From: Terrimonas sp.
Lineage (GTDB): Bacteria; Bacteroidota; Bacteroidia; Chitinophagales; Chitinophagaceae
NCBI GenBank assembly: GCA_016125075.1
Contig: WGMO01000017.1
Location: 62,001-126,000 of the forward strand
DNA length: 64,000 nt
Reading direction: 5' to 3'
Shown here: in pieces, positions 45,262 to 53,653 of the stretch
Layout of the letters: the number at the start of each line of letters is the position of its first letter
How positions within the stretch are numbered: the stretch's first letter is position 1
The notes under the pieces: generated by a model
Seen by the model: the letters and a program-made list of their open reading frames with translations, nothing else
Told to the model about the DNA's origin: nothing
Database searches by the model: none
Made by a program: the position numbers and the translations under genes

Positions 45262-46557
45262 ATGGAAATCATTATTTTGCTGGGATTGATTTTTGTGAAC
45301 GGGCTTTTTACCATGTCAGAAATCGCATTGGTTTCGGCCAGGAAATCAAGACTGGAAAGCATGGCGGATAAAGGTGATATACATGCCCGCCGGGCACTTG
45401 AGTTGTCAGAAAATCCGGAAATCTTTTTATCGGCTGCACAGATCGGCATCACCCTGATCGCCATTTTAACAGGTGTCTATTCCGGGGAGCGGTTCAGCAG
45501 TGATCTTGAACCCTATGTGGCGAAAATCAGTTCACTGGCCCCTTACGCAGATACGATTGCCACAACGATCATTGTCATCCTGGTCACTTTCCTCTCTATT
45601 ATTTTTGGGGAATTGATTCCGAAAAGGATCGGGTTGCTAAGGGCAGAGAGGATTTCCATCCTGGTGGCCGGGCCCATGGGTTTCTTTGCCAGGCTGACCC
45701 ACCCCATTGTTTGGTTATTGAATATTGTCAGTAATCTTTTCTTCCGGATCTTCAACATCAGGAGGATGAAAGAGGATGCCGTAACGGAAGAAGAGATCAA
45801 AACCATGATCACCGAAGGAACGGAAGCGGGGACGATTGACGAAGCCGAACAGGAGATCATAGAAAGGGTATTCCATCTTGGCGACCGGAATATCACCTCC
45901 CTGATGACACACCGGAGCGATATCATTTGGTTTGACCTGAATGACAATGAAGAAAAAATCAAAGAGAAAATATTGAAGGAGCCCCACTCCGTTTATCCAA
46001 TTTGCGATGGCGATATCGACCACCTGAAAGGGATCGTGACGCTGAAGGACCTCTACATTACGAATGACCTAACGCTTTTCAAGCATATCATGAATCCCAC
46101 ACTCTTTGTGCCGGAGAACAATTCGGCCTACCAGTTGCTGGAAAAATTCAAAACCACCCGGCAGCATGCCTGCTTTATCGTTGATGAATACGGCACCCTG
46201 CAAGGGATGATTACCCTGAATGATATCCTGGAAGCCATTGTAGGCGACCTGCCCCAGCCGGATATCAATGACTATGAGATCGTGGAAAGGCAGGATGGTT
46301 CTTACCTGGTGGACGCACAGATTCCCTTCTATGATTTCCTCGACAGGTTTGAAAAAACAGAATGGATGAATGAGGGCGAACACGAATTCGATACCCTTGC
46401 GGGTTTCATCCTGCATGAATTGGAACACATACCACAAACGGGAGAAACATTTGAATGGAAAGGATTCTCCCTGGAAATCGTGGATATGGACGGCCACCGG
46501 ATTGATAAGGTAATGGTCAAGATCAGCAATGAACTACGGGATGAAATGGATGAATAA
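45262..46557 (+). CDS. hemolysin-family (CNNM/CorC-type) membrane protein with CBS domains
   Basis: From the ATG at 45262, 4 nt past the PAP2 stop, the protein has 431 residues. An N-terminal CNNM domain of about four membrane segments (EIIILLGLIFVNGLFTMSEIALVSARK) is followed by two CBS domains and a C-terminal CorC_HlyC domain (about 340-425). Family members are linked to Mg or Co efflux and to envelope integrity; the ion here is not known. The longer frame begins inside the PAP2 gene and lacks the membrane start. Confidence 0.87.
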   Translation: MEIIILLGLIFVNGLFTMSEIALVSARKSRLESMADKGDIHARRALELSENPEIFLSAAQIGITLIAILTGVYSGERFSSDLEPYVAKISSLAPYADTIATTIIVILVTFLSIIFGELIPKRIGLLRAERISILVAGPMGFFARLTHPIVWLLNIVSNLFFRIFNIRRMKEDAVTEEEIKTMITEGTEAGTIDEAEQEIIERVFHLGDRNITSLMTHRSDIIWFDLNDNEEKIKEKILKEPHSVYPICDGDIDHLKGIVTLKDLYITNDLTLFKHIMNPTLFVPENNSAYQLLEKFKTTRQHACFIVDEYGTLQGMITLNDILEAIVGDLPQPDINDYEIVERQDGSYLVDAQIPFYDFLDRFEKTEWMNEGEHEFDTLAGFILHELEHIPQTGETFEWKGFSLEIVDMDGHRIDKVMVKISNELRDEMDE

Positions 46558-46565
46558 ATCCGGTA

Positions 46566-47060
46566 TCAAAAAGTAAATACTGCCTTCGTATTCGGGTAAT
46601 CCAGTTTGGTACTCTTTCTCACACCGCCTTCTGTAACATGCATGATATTGATCTGGCTGTTGATGAAATCATGCAGGATTGAATTGTTCATCTCGAGGCT
46701 TTTGAAACGGGTGATCCCGTTTACCTGTAAATAAACCCAGACTGCCTCCCGCTCCTTTTCAAATCCAATAAATTGAAGGGTATCCGTTATACCATCGGTT
46801 TTGAGGGATAAATGCGAAAAGATGTAATCCCTGACCAACTGTCTATTCTGGTCATGCCGGTTGGCATCGGAAAGGTCAACCTTTGTCTTATTATTCTTTT
46901 CCAGAATCTCTTCAAAATCTTCCGTAAAAATTTTACAGCTGATCTCCAGGGTTTTATCGCTTGCATTATGGTTCACTTCTATTACACTCACATAAAAGGG
47001 GTGTAAAAGGGTAAAAACCGCTATCGATAACCACTTAAATAATAAAGGTGCCATTGACAT
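46566..47060 (-). CDS. DUF6702 family secreted protein
   Basis: From the ATG at 47060 the protein has 164 residues. A signal-like start (MSMAPLLFKWLSIAVFTLLHPFYVS) precedes a beta-rich mature part with IEVNHNASDKTLEISCKIFTEDFEEIL. I assign it to DUF6702, a family of unknown function common in Bacteroidota. An in-frame ATG at 47156 would give an additional 32 residues before the signal; a second, six bases inside (47054), is also possible. It is divergent from the HupE/UreJ gene, with which it often occurs (from memory). Confidence 0.7.
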   Translation of the reverse strand: MSMAPLLFKWLSIAVFTLLHPFYVSVIEVNHNASDKTLEISCKIFTEDFEEILEKNNKTKVDLSDANRHDQNRQLVRDYIFSHLSLKTDGITDTLQFIGFEKEREAVWVYLQVNGITRFKSLEMNNSILHDFINSQINIMHVTEGGVRKSTKLDYPNTKAVFTF

Positions 47061-47160
47061 ATTTTTTTTCGGGATTACAAAACTCTGATTTATTTTGATC
47101 TTTCGACTGGATTTATGACGATAAAAACGGGATATTTGTTGGCTGTAATATGACATAAAT

Positions 47161-47739
47161 ATGGGGGATTTTGGATTTTATTTCAAATGGGGATGGGAAC
47201 ATATCATTAGCAGGGATGCCCTGGATCACCAATTATTCATTGCTGCGCTGGCAGCTATTTACCTGATCAAGGACTGGAAACAGGTGTTGATCCTTGTAAC
47301 AGCATTTACCATCGGACATTCTGTTACCCTGGCCCTCAGTGTATTGGACATCATCCGGTTTTCCTCCCGCTGGGTGGAATTTTTGATTCCCTGTACGATT
47401 GTGCTGACCGCCATCAGTAACCTGTTTCAAAAAAAATTCACAACAAAATCAATCCGTATCAATTATTTCCTGGCTCTTTTTTTCGGACTCATACATGGAA
47501 TGGGGTTTGCCAACGCCATCCGTTTTGCCTTGGCAGAGGATCAAAGCCTGGGATGGAGCCTTTTTGGTTTTAACCTGGGTCTTGAAGCTGGTCAGATAGC
47601 CGTAGTGATTTGCATTTTACTGATCACGCAGCTCGTCTTATCATTACTCAGGGTACCCCGCCGGGAATGGGTCCTTTTTTTATCGGCAGGCGTATTCAGT
47701 ATTGCTTTAAAAATGTCTTTAGATCGTATACCATTTTAA
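47161..47739 (+). CDS. HupE/UreJ-family membrane protein
   Basis: The 192-residue protein has six hydrophobic segments and the family motif near its start: His14 (WEHIISRDALDHQLF) with Asp22-His23, resembling the HIxxGxDHxLF of HupE/UreJ-type proteins. A later FFGLIHGMGFANA repeats the pattern. These proteins are linked to nickel or other divalent-metal uptake, often with urease or hydrogenase; neither is present here. It precedes the M1 peptidase by 18 nt. Confidence 0.8.
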   Translation: MGDFGFYFKWGWEHIISRDALDHQLFIAALAAIYLIKDWKQVLILVTAFTIGHSVTLALSVLDIIRFSSRWVEFLIPCTIVLTAISNLFQKKFTTKSIRINYFLALFFGLIHGMGFANAIRFALAEDQSLGWSLFGFNLGLEAGQIAVVICILLITQLVLSLLRVPRREWVLFLSAGVFSIALKMSLDRIPF

Positions 47740-47757
47740 TAATAAACAAATATTCAC

Positions 47758-50133
47758 ATGAAGAAAATGATGACTTTGTTGCTGGCGGTATCCGCTTTAT
47801 GGTTCTCCGCTTCAGCACAAAATACCCAAAACAATCCCGGATCTAACCACGGGAACAAGTTTGAACAACTCGGCAGTATTCTGCCCACTCCCAATGAATA
47901 CAGGACTGCGAGTGGTGCCCCGGGCCCAAAATACTGGCAGCAACGGGCTGATTATGATATCAAATGTGATCTCGACGAGAAAAAACTGAAATTAACCGGC
48001 AGTGAAACCATCACTTATTTTAACAATTCCCCGAATGAGCTGACCTACCTATGGTTCCAGTTAGATGAAAACGAGCACAGTTCGGTGAAGAATGCCAATT
48101 ACCAGGATGGGAGTTCCTTGCCCCGGCAGGCCAGCACCCAGATGCTGGACCGGATGTCAGAAACCAAAGAAGACAATGGTTATGGTGTCAATATCACAAA
48201 ACTCACTGACCTCAATGGCAAGCCGCTAAAATACACCATCAATAAGACCATGATGCGGGTCGATCTCCCGGTTGTGTTGAAACCGGGACAGCAATATATC
48301 GTGAAGATCGACTGGAATTACAAGATCAGCGACAGGATGAGCATGGGCGGCCGTGGCGGATATGAATATTTTCCGGAAGATGGCAATTATCTTTTCACGA
48401 TGACACAATGGTATCCCCGTTTATGTGTGTACAGTGATTTTCAGGGCTGGCAAAACCACCAGTTCACCGGCCGCGGTGAATTTGCACTGACCTTTGGTAA
48501 TTTCAAAGTGCAGATGACCGTCCCCGCCGATCACATCATTGGCGCCACCGGTGAATGCCAGAATTACCAGCAGGTACTGACCCCTGCCCAATTCAGCCGA
48601 TGGAAAAAAGCACAAACAGTAAAAGAGCCGATTGAAGTGGTGACCCTGGATGAAGCAAAGGCATCAGAACAGAAAAAAGACCAGGCCCGCAAGACATGGG
48701 TTTTCAAAGCCAATAATGTACGCGACTTTGCCTGGGGTTCCTCCCGGAAATTCATATGGGATGCTATGCCGGCATATGTAGAGGGTAAAAAAGTGATGGC
48801 GATGAGCTATTATGGCAAGGAAGCCTATGGCGTTTACCGGCCCTTTTCCACGAAAGCTGTTGCCCATACGATCAAGACCTATTCAAAGTTCACGATACCC
48901 TATCCCTACCCGGTAGCGCAAAGCGTTGAAGCTGCTAACGGTATGGAATACCCTATGATTTGTTTCAATTTTGGGAGGACCGAAAAGGATGGCACGTATT
49001 CGGAAGCCACCAAAAACGGGATGCTGGGTGTGATCATCCATGAAGTCGGACATAATTTCTTCCCGATGATCATCAACAGCGATGAACGCCAGTGGAGCTG
49101 GATGGATGAAGGCCTGAACACTTTTGTGGAATATCTGACAGAAGAGTTATGGGACAATAAGTTTCCCAGCCGAAGGGGGCCCGCCTTTACGATCACCGAT
49201 TATATGAGCCTCCCGAAAGACCAGTTGGAGCCCATCATGACGAATTCTGAAAATATTATCGGTTTTGGGCCCAATGCATACTCAAAACCCGCAACCGGTT
49301 TAAATATTCTCCGGGAAACCATCATGGGCAGAGAACTGTTTGATTTTGCCTTTAAGGAATATGCCAGGCGCTGGGCGTTTAAACATCCTGAACCGGCCGA
49401 TCTTTTCAGGACCCTGGAAGATGCCAGCGGTGAGGACCTGGATTGGTTCTGGAGAGGATGGTTTTACAGCACCGATGCCTGTGATATCTCACTGGACACG
49501 GTAAAATATGCGCAACCTGTAATAGCAGATGTTTCCGGCATGAAAGAGACCACCGCCAAGGTGAGCCTTCCCAAACCTTCTGTAAACAGCTTTGAAGACA
49601 TTTCAAAGATCAGGAACCGGGAAGATAAAAACATCACCTTCCAGACCGATGCAGACCCTTCCTTAAGGGATTTCTACTGGAGGTATGACCGTGACATGGA
49701 GCCCTATGATTCCACCAGGTATGAGATTACCAACGCCCCGAGAGTGGAAGAAATGGATGATGCCACCAGGGCTATTTATGAAAACAAGCATCTTTACGAA
49801 CTTACTTTCAGCAATAAAGGCGGACTGGTGATGCCCATCATCATCGAATGGACCTATGAAGACGGTACCACTGAAATTGACAGGATACCCGCCCAGGTGT
49901 GGAGAAAAAATGAAAATAAAGTGATCAAGACCTTTGTAAAAGACAAGAAAGTAAAATCGATCAGGCTGGATCCGATGCGTGAAACAGCCGATATCAATGA
50001 AAATAATAATACCTGGGGGGATATCGCACCTGAACCGACCAAGTTCCAGCTTTTCAAACAAAAGCAACAGGCCAGGGGTCAATCACAGGGTATTAACCCC
50101 ATGCAAAAGGCAAAAGAGAAAAAAGGGTTTTAA
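47758..50133 (+). CDS. M1-family zinc metallopeptidase, exported
   Basis: The 791-residue protein has a signal peptide (MKKMMTLLLAVSALWFSASA), the zinc site HEVGH (428-432) with the third ligand Glu451 in WMDEG, and GMEYPM (395-400) in place of the GAMEN aminopeptidase motif. The N-terminal beta-saddle and a final Lys-rich end are present. It probably trims peptides in the periplasm or outside the cell. The HupE/UreJ gene immediately before it and DUF6702 across the divergent gap suggest linked use of a metal (inference). An intrinsic terminator follows. Confidence 0.9.
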   Translation: MKKMMTLLLAVSALWFSASAQNTQNNPGSNHGNKFEQLGSILPTPNEYRTASGAPGPKYWQQRADYDIKCDLDEKKLKLTGSETITYFNNSPNELTYLWFQLDENEHSSVKNANYQDGSSLPRQASTQMLDRMSETKEDNGYGVNITKLTDLNGKPLKYTINKTMMRVDLPVVLKPGQQYIVKIDWNYKISDRMSMGGRGGYEYFPEDGNYLFTMTQWYPRLCVYSDFQGWQNHQFTGRGEFALTFGNFKVQMTVPADHIIGATGECQNYQQVLTPAQFSRWKKAQTVKEPIEVVTLDEAKASEQKKDQARKTWVFKANNVRDFAWGSSRKFIWDAMPAYVEGKKVMAMSYYGKEAYGVYRPFSTKAVAHTIKTYSKFTIPYPYPVAQSVEAANGMEYPMICFNFGRTEKDGTYSEATKNGMLGVIIHEVGHNFFPMIINSDERQWSWMDEGLNTFVEYLTEELWDNKFPSRRGPAFTITDYMSLPKDQLEPIMTNSENIIGFGPNAYSKPATGLNILRETIMGRELFDFAFKEYARRWAFKHPEPADLFRTLEDASGEDLDWFWRGWFYSTDACDISLDTVKYAQPVIADVSGMKETTAKVSLPKPSVNSFEDISKIRNREDKNITFQTDADPSLRDFYWRYDRDMEPYDSTRYEITNAPRVEEMDDATRAIYENKHLYELTFSNKGGLVMPIIIEWTYEDGTTEIDRIPAQVWRKNENKVIKTFVKDKKVKSIRLDPMRETADINENNNTWGDIAPEPTKFQLFKQKQQARGQSQGINPMQKAKEKKGF

Positions 50134-50152
50134 TGAGCTCATCATCATCAAT

Positions 50153-50180
50153 AAAAAACCGCTCTCCGGAGCGGTTTTTT
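50153..50180 (+). terminator. intrinsic terminator after the M1 peptidase gene
   Basis: CCGCTC TCCG GAGCGG is a 6-bp stem with a 4-nt loop, flanked by six A before and six T after. It would also act on the opposite strand, for the RHH-containing operon. Confidence 0.85.
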
Positions 50181-50183
50181 CTT

Positions 50184-50255
50184 TTAACATCCCACCAGGA
50201 ATCCCAGGAGGGCAAAAACAAAAGGGAAAAAAACAAAAAAATATTTCCTGGTCAT
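50184..50255 (-). CDS. possible 23-residue hydrophobic peptide
   Basis: An ATG lies one base after the RHH gene stop (TGA-T-ATG) and opens a frame of 23 codons for a mostly hydrophobic peptide that starts MTRKYFFVFF and ends in Gly-Cys. It would fit a tiny membrane protein translated by reinitiation. It may be chance; conservation would decide. Confidence 0.3.
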   Translation of the reverse strand: MTRKYFFVFFPFVFALLGFLVGC

Positions 50256-50256
50256 A

Positions 50257-50448
50257 TCATTGATTTTTAGGGTTGGGTTTATCGGGCCGGGAATCCTTCT
50301 TCTTAACCCGGCCGGCGTCCTGCAATTGTTGGAACAGCAGGTATTCAATTTGGCCGTTGACACTGCGGAATTCATCCGCGGCCCATTTCTCCAGGGCCTT
50401 ATACGTATCATTATCGATTCTTATAACAAAACTTTTCTTCTGGCTCAA
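50257..50448 (-). CDS. ribbon-helix-helix (Arc-like) DNA-binding protein
   Basis: The 63-residue protein has the RHH layout: a strand (KSFVIRIDND), a helix with YKALEKWAADEFRSVNGQ and a second helix IEYLLFQQLQ, then a basic tail. Such dimers bind tandem half-sites. The start is TTG, 10 nt past the stop of the membrane-protein gene. It is the third gene of the SPFH operon. A pair of TGATATCA sites in front of that operon suggests autoregulation (inference). No toxin gene is near, so a toxin-antitoxin role is not supported. Confidence 0.75.
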   Translation of the reverse strand: MSQKKSFVIRIDNDTYKALEKWAADEFRSVNGQIEYLLFQQLQDAGRVKKKDSRPDKPNPKNQ

Positions 50449-50458
50449 AACATTTGTT

Positions 50459-50974
50459 TTATTTCTTAGATACCGGTACGAGCTGTTCTACGGCCCGCGT
50501 AAACCCTTTTAATTTTCCGGAACTGATAAATATCTTTCTGCCGGATTTCAACACAAACTGTAAGCCCCTGGGGGATCCTGCATGATGGACCCTGCCATAT
50601 CCGAAACTAAACCGCTTGTAACCCACACGCAGGAAAGGGCTTCTTCTTTCGTATACCCTGGCCATATCCTGTTTTCCGATCCAGGCATATTTTTTCATAA
50701 CCGGCCACCACCTGAAATAAATGGCCTCATCTGTCACGATAGTTTCAAACCTTACGATAAAAACAAAATACAGGAACAGGATGTTCAGGGGGATGATAAA
50801 GGCGAGGATCACCATTTCCTCCGGTTTCAGTTCTTTGACCTGGTATCCAAAAAAAATAAGTGCTCCTGCAATTACCAATACAGGCGAAAGCAACAGCAAA
50901 CCAATCCATGGTTTTCTGAACTGTTGTGTTTCCCTGAACTGAACAGTGCCTTTTATTTGTCTTTCTTTTTTCAT
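50459..50974 (-). CDS. membrane protein of unknown function in the SPFH operon
   Basis: From the ATG at 50974 the protein has 171 residues: a charged N-terminus, two hydrophobic segments (about 23-46 and 53-75) and a soluble part of about 95 residues rich in beta strands (ETIVTDEAIYFRWWP, LQFVLKSGRKIFISSG). The soluble part resembles bacterial PH-like domains in layout but has no motif I can name with confidence. An upstream reading from 51022 overlaps the SPFH stop and has no such start. Confidence 0.65.
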   Translation of the reverse strand: MKKERQIKGTVQFRETQQFRKPWIGLLLLSPVLVIAGALIFFGYQVKELKPEEMVILAFIIPLNILFLYFVFIVRFETIVTDEAIYFRWWPVMKKYAWIGKQDMARVYERRSPFLRVGYKRFSFGYGRVHHAGSPRGLQFVLKSGRKIFISSGKLKGFTRAVEQLVPVSKK

Positions 50975-51021
50975 GATACATTCATTTGAGCAGCCGCCAG
51001 CTTCCCAATTCCATACCTGCA

Positions 51022-51885
51022 CTATTGGTAAAGCGTGCCGGTGTTCAGGATCGGCTGTGCTGCTTTTTCACCACAGAGTACCACCATTAGGTTACTCACC
51101 ATGGCAGCCTTTTTTTCTTCATCCAACTCCACAATTTGTTTCCGGTTGAGCATTTCCAGCGCCATTTCCACCATCCCCACGGCACCTTCCACGATCTTGG
51201 TCCGGGCCGCTACGATCGCAGTTGCCTGCTGACGCTGTAACATAGCACCAGCAATTTCCTGGGCATAAGCCAGGTGTGCGATCCTGGCCTCCTTGATAAT
51301 GATCCCGGCTGGCGCTAACCTTTCTGCCAGCTCCTTTTCAAGGATACCATTCACTTTATCACCCCCGTCGCGTAAGGTAATATCAGCATGTTCATCTTCC
51401 AGGTTGTCATAAGGAAAACTGTTGGCAAGGTGCCTGACCGCTGCCTCACTCTGCACTTTCACATATCCTTCATAGTCTTCCACTTCATAAGCTGCCTTAT
51501 AGGTATCACCTACCTGCCATACCACCACGGCCCCGATTTCAATCGGGTTTCCCATCTTGTCATTGACCTTCAGGGTCTGGCCCTGCAGGTTCTCAGAACG
51601 CAGTGAAATTTTTAGTTTGGTAAACAAAGGGTTTACAAAGAAGAGCCCGTCATCTTTGGCAGTACCCTTATAGTTACCAAAGAAATTCAGGACCCTTGAA
51701 TGGTTGGGGTAAATGACCATCAGGCCCGACATAATAAAAATACTGCCGATCAAACATAGGATGGCACCCGCAATCATCCATCCCCCCTCCTGGATATGAA
51801 TAAAACAATACACAGAAGCCGACAGGATGATCAGGGACAAAAGCAGGGCCCAGTAGCCAGATACAGGTTTGATAATTTTTTCCAT
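51022..51885 (-). CDS. SPFH/band-7 domain membrane protein
   Basis: The 287-residue protein has two hydrophobic N-terminal segments (about 13-30 and 34-56) and then an SPFH/prohibitin domain (about 58-240), with VRHLANSFPYDN and ERLAPAGIIIKEARIAHLAYAQEIAGAMLQ in parts, followed by a helical end. Band-7 proteins form membrane microdomains and often control proteolysis or stress responses. It is the first gene of a three-gene operon with a membrane protein and an RHH regulator. Confidence 0.85.
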   Translation of the reverse strand: MEKIIKPVSGYWALLLSLIILSASVYCFIHIQEGGWMIAGAILCLIGSIFIMSGLMVIYPNHSRVLNFFGNYKGTAKDDGLFFVNPLFTKLKISLRSENLQGQTLKVNDKMGNPIEIGAVVVWQVGDTYKAAYEVEDYEGYVKVQSEAAVRHLANSFPYDNLEDEHADITLRDGGDKVNGILEKELAERLAPAGIIIKEARIAHLAYAQEIAGAMLQRQQATAIVAARTKIVEGAVGMVEMALEMLNRKQIVELDEEKKAAMVSNLMVVLCGEKAAQPILNTGTLYQ

Positions 51886-51904
51886 TGTATAGTGTTTAAT
51901 TGTA

Positions 51905-51923
51905 TGATATCAATTTGATATCA
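51905..51923. promoter_or_regulatory. paired TGATATCA operator-like sites before the SPFH operon
   Basis: Two perfect 8-bp palindromes TGATATCA (51905-51912 and 51916-51923) are spaced 11 bp centre to centre, about one helical turn, and end 19 nt before the SPFH ATG. RHH repressors bind such tandem sites. See findings. Confidence 0.6.
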
Positions 51924-52063
51924 AAATTATACTATTTGTTAGAATTTTCAAAAATTTCCAGGTTCTTTTCCGACCGAAAATTTTTATTTCCGGGCAACCG
52001 ATCGGTCTTTATTTCCTTCTAGGTCTTATATTGTATCGAAAATTCATTCTTAAACATCTGGTT

Positions 52064-52882
52064 ATGAAAAAGATGCTATTGGCTGGCCTGGGAATTGTTA
52101 TGTATACGGCTGAACTGCTGGCAGCACAGGTGGATACGGTGGTGATCCACAGCGACGCCATGAAAAAGGACTTCAACTGTTATGTGGTATTGCCGGATAA
52201 TTACCAGGGAGGCGATAAACACTACCCGGTCGTTTACCTGCTTCATGGTTACAGCGGCAATTCTTCCGACTGGTTAAACAAGGACCCCGATTTAAAGAAG
52301 GAGGCTGACAACAATAACCTCATTATTGTTTGCCCGGAAGGTGGGTATAGCAGTTGGTATTTTGACAGCCCCGTAGATACCAGCATGAAATATGAAACTT
52401 ATATCGGGAAGGAAGTGCCGGTCTTCATCGACAGGCATTACCGCACCCTCCCCAATCGGAATGGAAGGGCGATCACCGGGTTAAGCATGGGCGGGCATGG
52501 CGGGATGTTCATCGGTCTCCGGCATCCGGATATGTTTGGCGCCTGCGGGAGTATGAGCGGCGGTGTTGATATTAATTGTTGTGTCGACAGGTTTGATGTA
52601 GCCTTAAGGATTGGGGATACAGCACAGCATGCTGACAACTGGAAATCATTTTCTGTGATGAACCTGGTGGAACAATATAACCGGCAGTTACCGCTTTCCA
52701 TCATCATCGATTGTGGCACCGAAGATTTTTTCTATTCGATCAATCACCAGTTACATGAAAAAATGCTCAAACTGAAAATACTCCATGATTATACAGAACG
52801 GCCCGGAGCGCATAACTGGGCTTACTGGACAAATGCGGTAAAATACCAGCTATTATTTTTTTCGGAATATTTTAAACACTAA
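52064..52882 (+). CDS. exported alpha/beta-hydrolase of the esterase-D type
   Basis: From the ATG at 52064 the protein has 272 residues: a signal-like start (MKKMLLAGLGIVMYTAELLAA), a core with YLLHGYSGNSSDW and the nucleophile motif GLSMGG, followed by GLRHPDMFGACGSMSGGVD, and a His near the end (GAHNWAYW). The family includes tributyrin esterases and S-formylglutathione hydrolases; the exported form probably cleaves ester side chains on sugars or lipids. The TTG at 52031 would add 11 residues before a complete signal and is less likely. Confidence 0.85.
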   Translation: MKKMLLAGLGIVMYTAELLAAQVDTVVIHSDAMKKDFNCYVVLPDNYQGGDKHYPVVYLLHGYSGNSSDWLNKDPDLKKEADNNNLIIVCPEGGYSSWYFDSPVDTSMKYETYIGKEVPVFIDRHYRTLPNRNGRAITGLSMGGHGGMFIGLRHPDMFGACGSMSGGVDINCCVDRFDVALRIGDTAQHADNWKSFSVMNLVEQYNRQLPLSIIIDCGTEDFFYSINHQLHEKMLKLKILHDYTERPGAHNWAYWTNAVKYQLLFFSEYFKH

Positions 52883-52889
52883 ACAGGGT

Positions 52890-53576
52890 TCAGTTGCCCC
52901 CGGTTCTGCCGTCCCTGACTTTAATTTTTTTCTTTCCGGAGTTCTGTTTCTCAAACTCCAGCACCTGTTTAGGTTTGGCAACCGTTTTGATGGCAGCAGA
53001 ATCAGACAGGGGGTCTTTATTAACATCAATCGGGGCCAGGTCTTCAAGATCATTTTTCAGTTTACCCAGCTGGTATTCCTCTGTTTTCAGGATTCGCCCA
53101 TATTCAGGATCAAAATATTTCCAGGTGCCGTGCCTGAGTGCGGTGCCTTCGAGTTTAACCCTGACCCTGTCCACAATTTTTGTCGGGTCCAACAGATCAT
53201 ACACATCAACCGTATCATAGGGATTATCGGGGTTCACCGCTTTCCAGCTTTCTTCCCTGATCATTCCACCCCAACGGTTATAATAATAACATTTCCCGTT
53301 TTTATTCCCCCAACGGTAATTCTCCACCGACTGCAGATCACCCATTAAAGTGAATTGCTGCCACTGGCCTTCTTTTTTGTCATCGATATAAATTCCCTGT
53401 TCTTCATAACCAGGTTCACCCCGCAGGGGCTGTACGGTATTCACCCACCGGCCCTGTTTCTTTCCCTGTGCATCCACAATGTTCAAGGTATCCCCTTTTA
53501 CGCCGATAATATAGCTTTTATACTGGCCAAAGCCATTCATGGAAATCAGCAGAAATAGGATAAAGATATATCGCAT
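52890..53576 (-). CDS. secreted MORN-like repeat protein
   Basis: The 228-residue protein has a signal peptide (MRYIFILFLLISMNGFGQ) and short WxxF/GxW units spaced about 20-25 residues: KKQGRWVNTVQPLRGE, KEGQWQQFTLMGDLQS, RWGNKNGKCYYYNRWGG, LRHGTWKYFDPEYGR. These resemble MORN or YwqK-type repeats, which are often labelled antitoxins; nothing here supports that role. The C-terminus is basic (KKKIKVRDGR). It converges with the esterase gene, 7 nt between stops. Function unknown. Confidence 0.7.
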   Translation of the reverse strand: MRYIFILFLLISMNGFGQYKSYIIGVKGDTLNIVDAQGKKQGRWVNTVQPLRGEPGYEEQGIYIDDKKEGQWQQFTLMGDLQSVENYRWGNKNGKCYYYNRWGGMIREESWKAVNPDNPYDTVDVYDLLDPTKIVDRVRVKLEGTALRHGTWKYFDPEYGRILKTEEYQLGKLKNDLEDLAPIDVNKDPLSDSAAIKTVAKPKQVLEFEKQNSGKKKIKVRDGRTGGN

Positions 53577-53653
53577 AGTTTAGTAAGTTTGATAATTACT
53601 GGCATACAAACTTCCCGCCAAACCCAAGTTACTAACGAAAAATTATATTGTTT

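Noticed and set aside
50257-50448. RHH protein as antitoxin
   Set aside because: No toxin-like gene is adjacent; the partners are SPFH and membrane proteins.
51997-52006. Palindrome ACCGATCGGT as an operator for the esterase
   Set aside because: A 10-bp palindrome is expected by chance several times in a window of this size, and no regulator gene is linked to it.
52890-53576. YwqK-type antitoxin
   Set aside because: The protein is exported and stands alone; only the repeat style resembles that family label.
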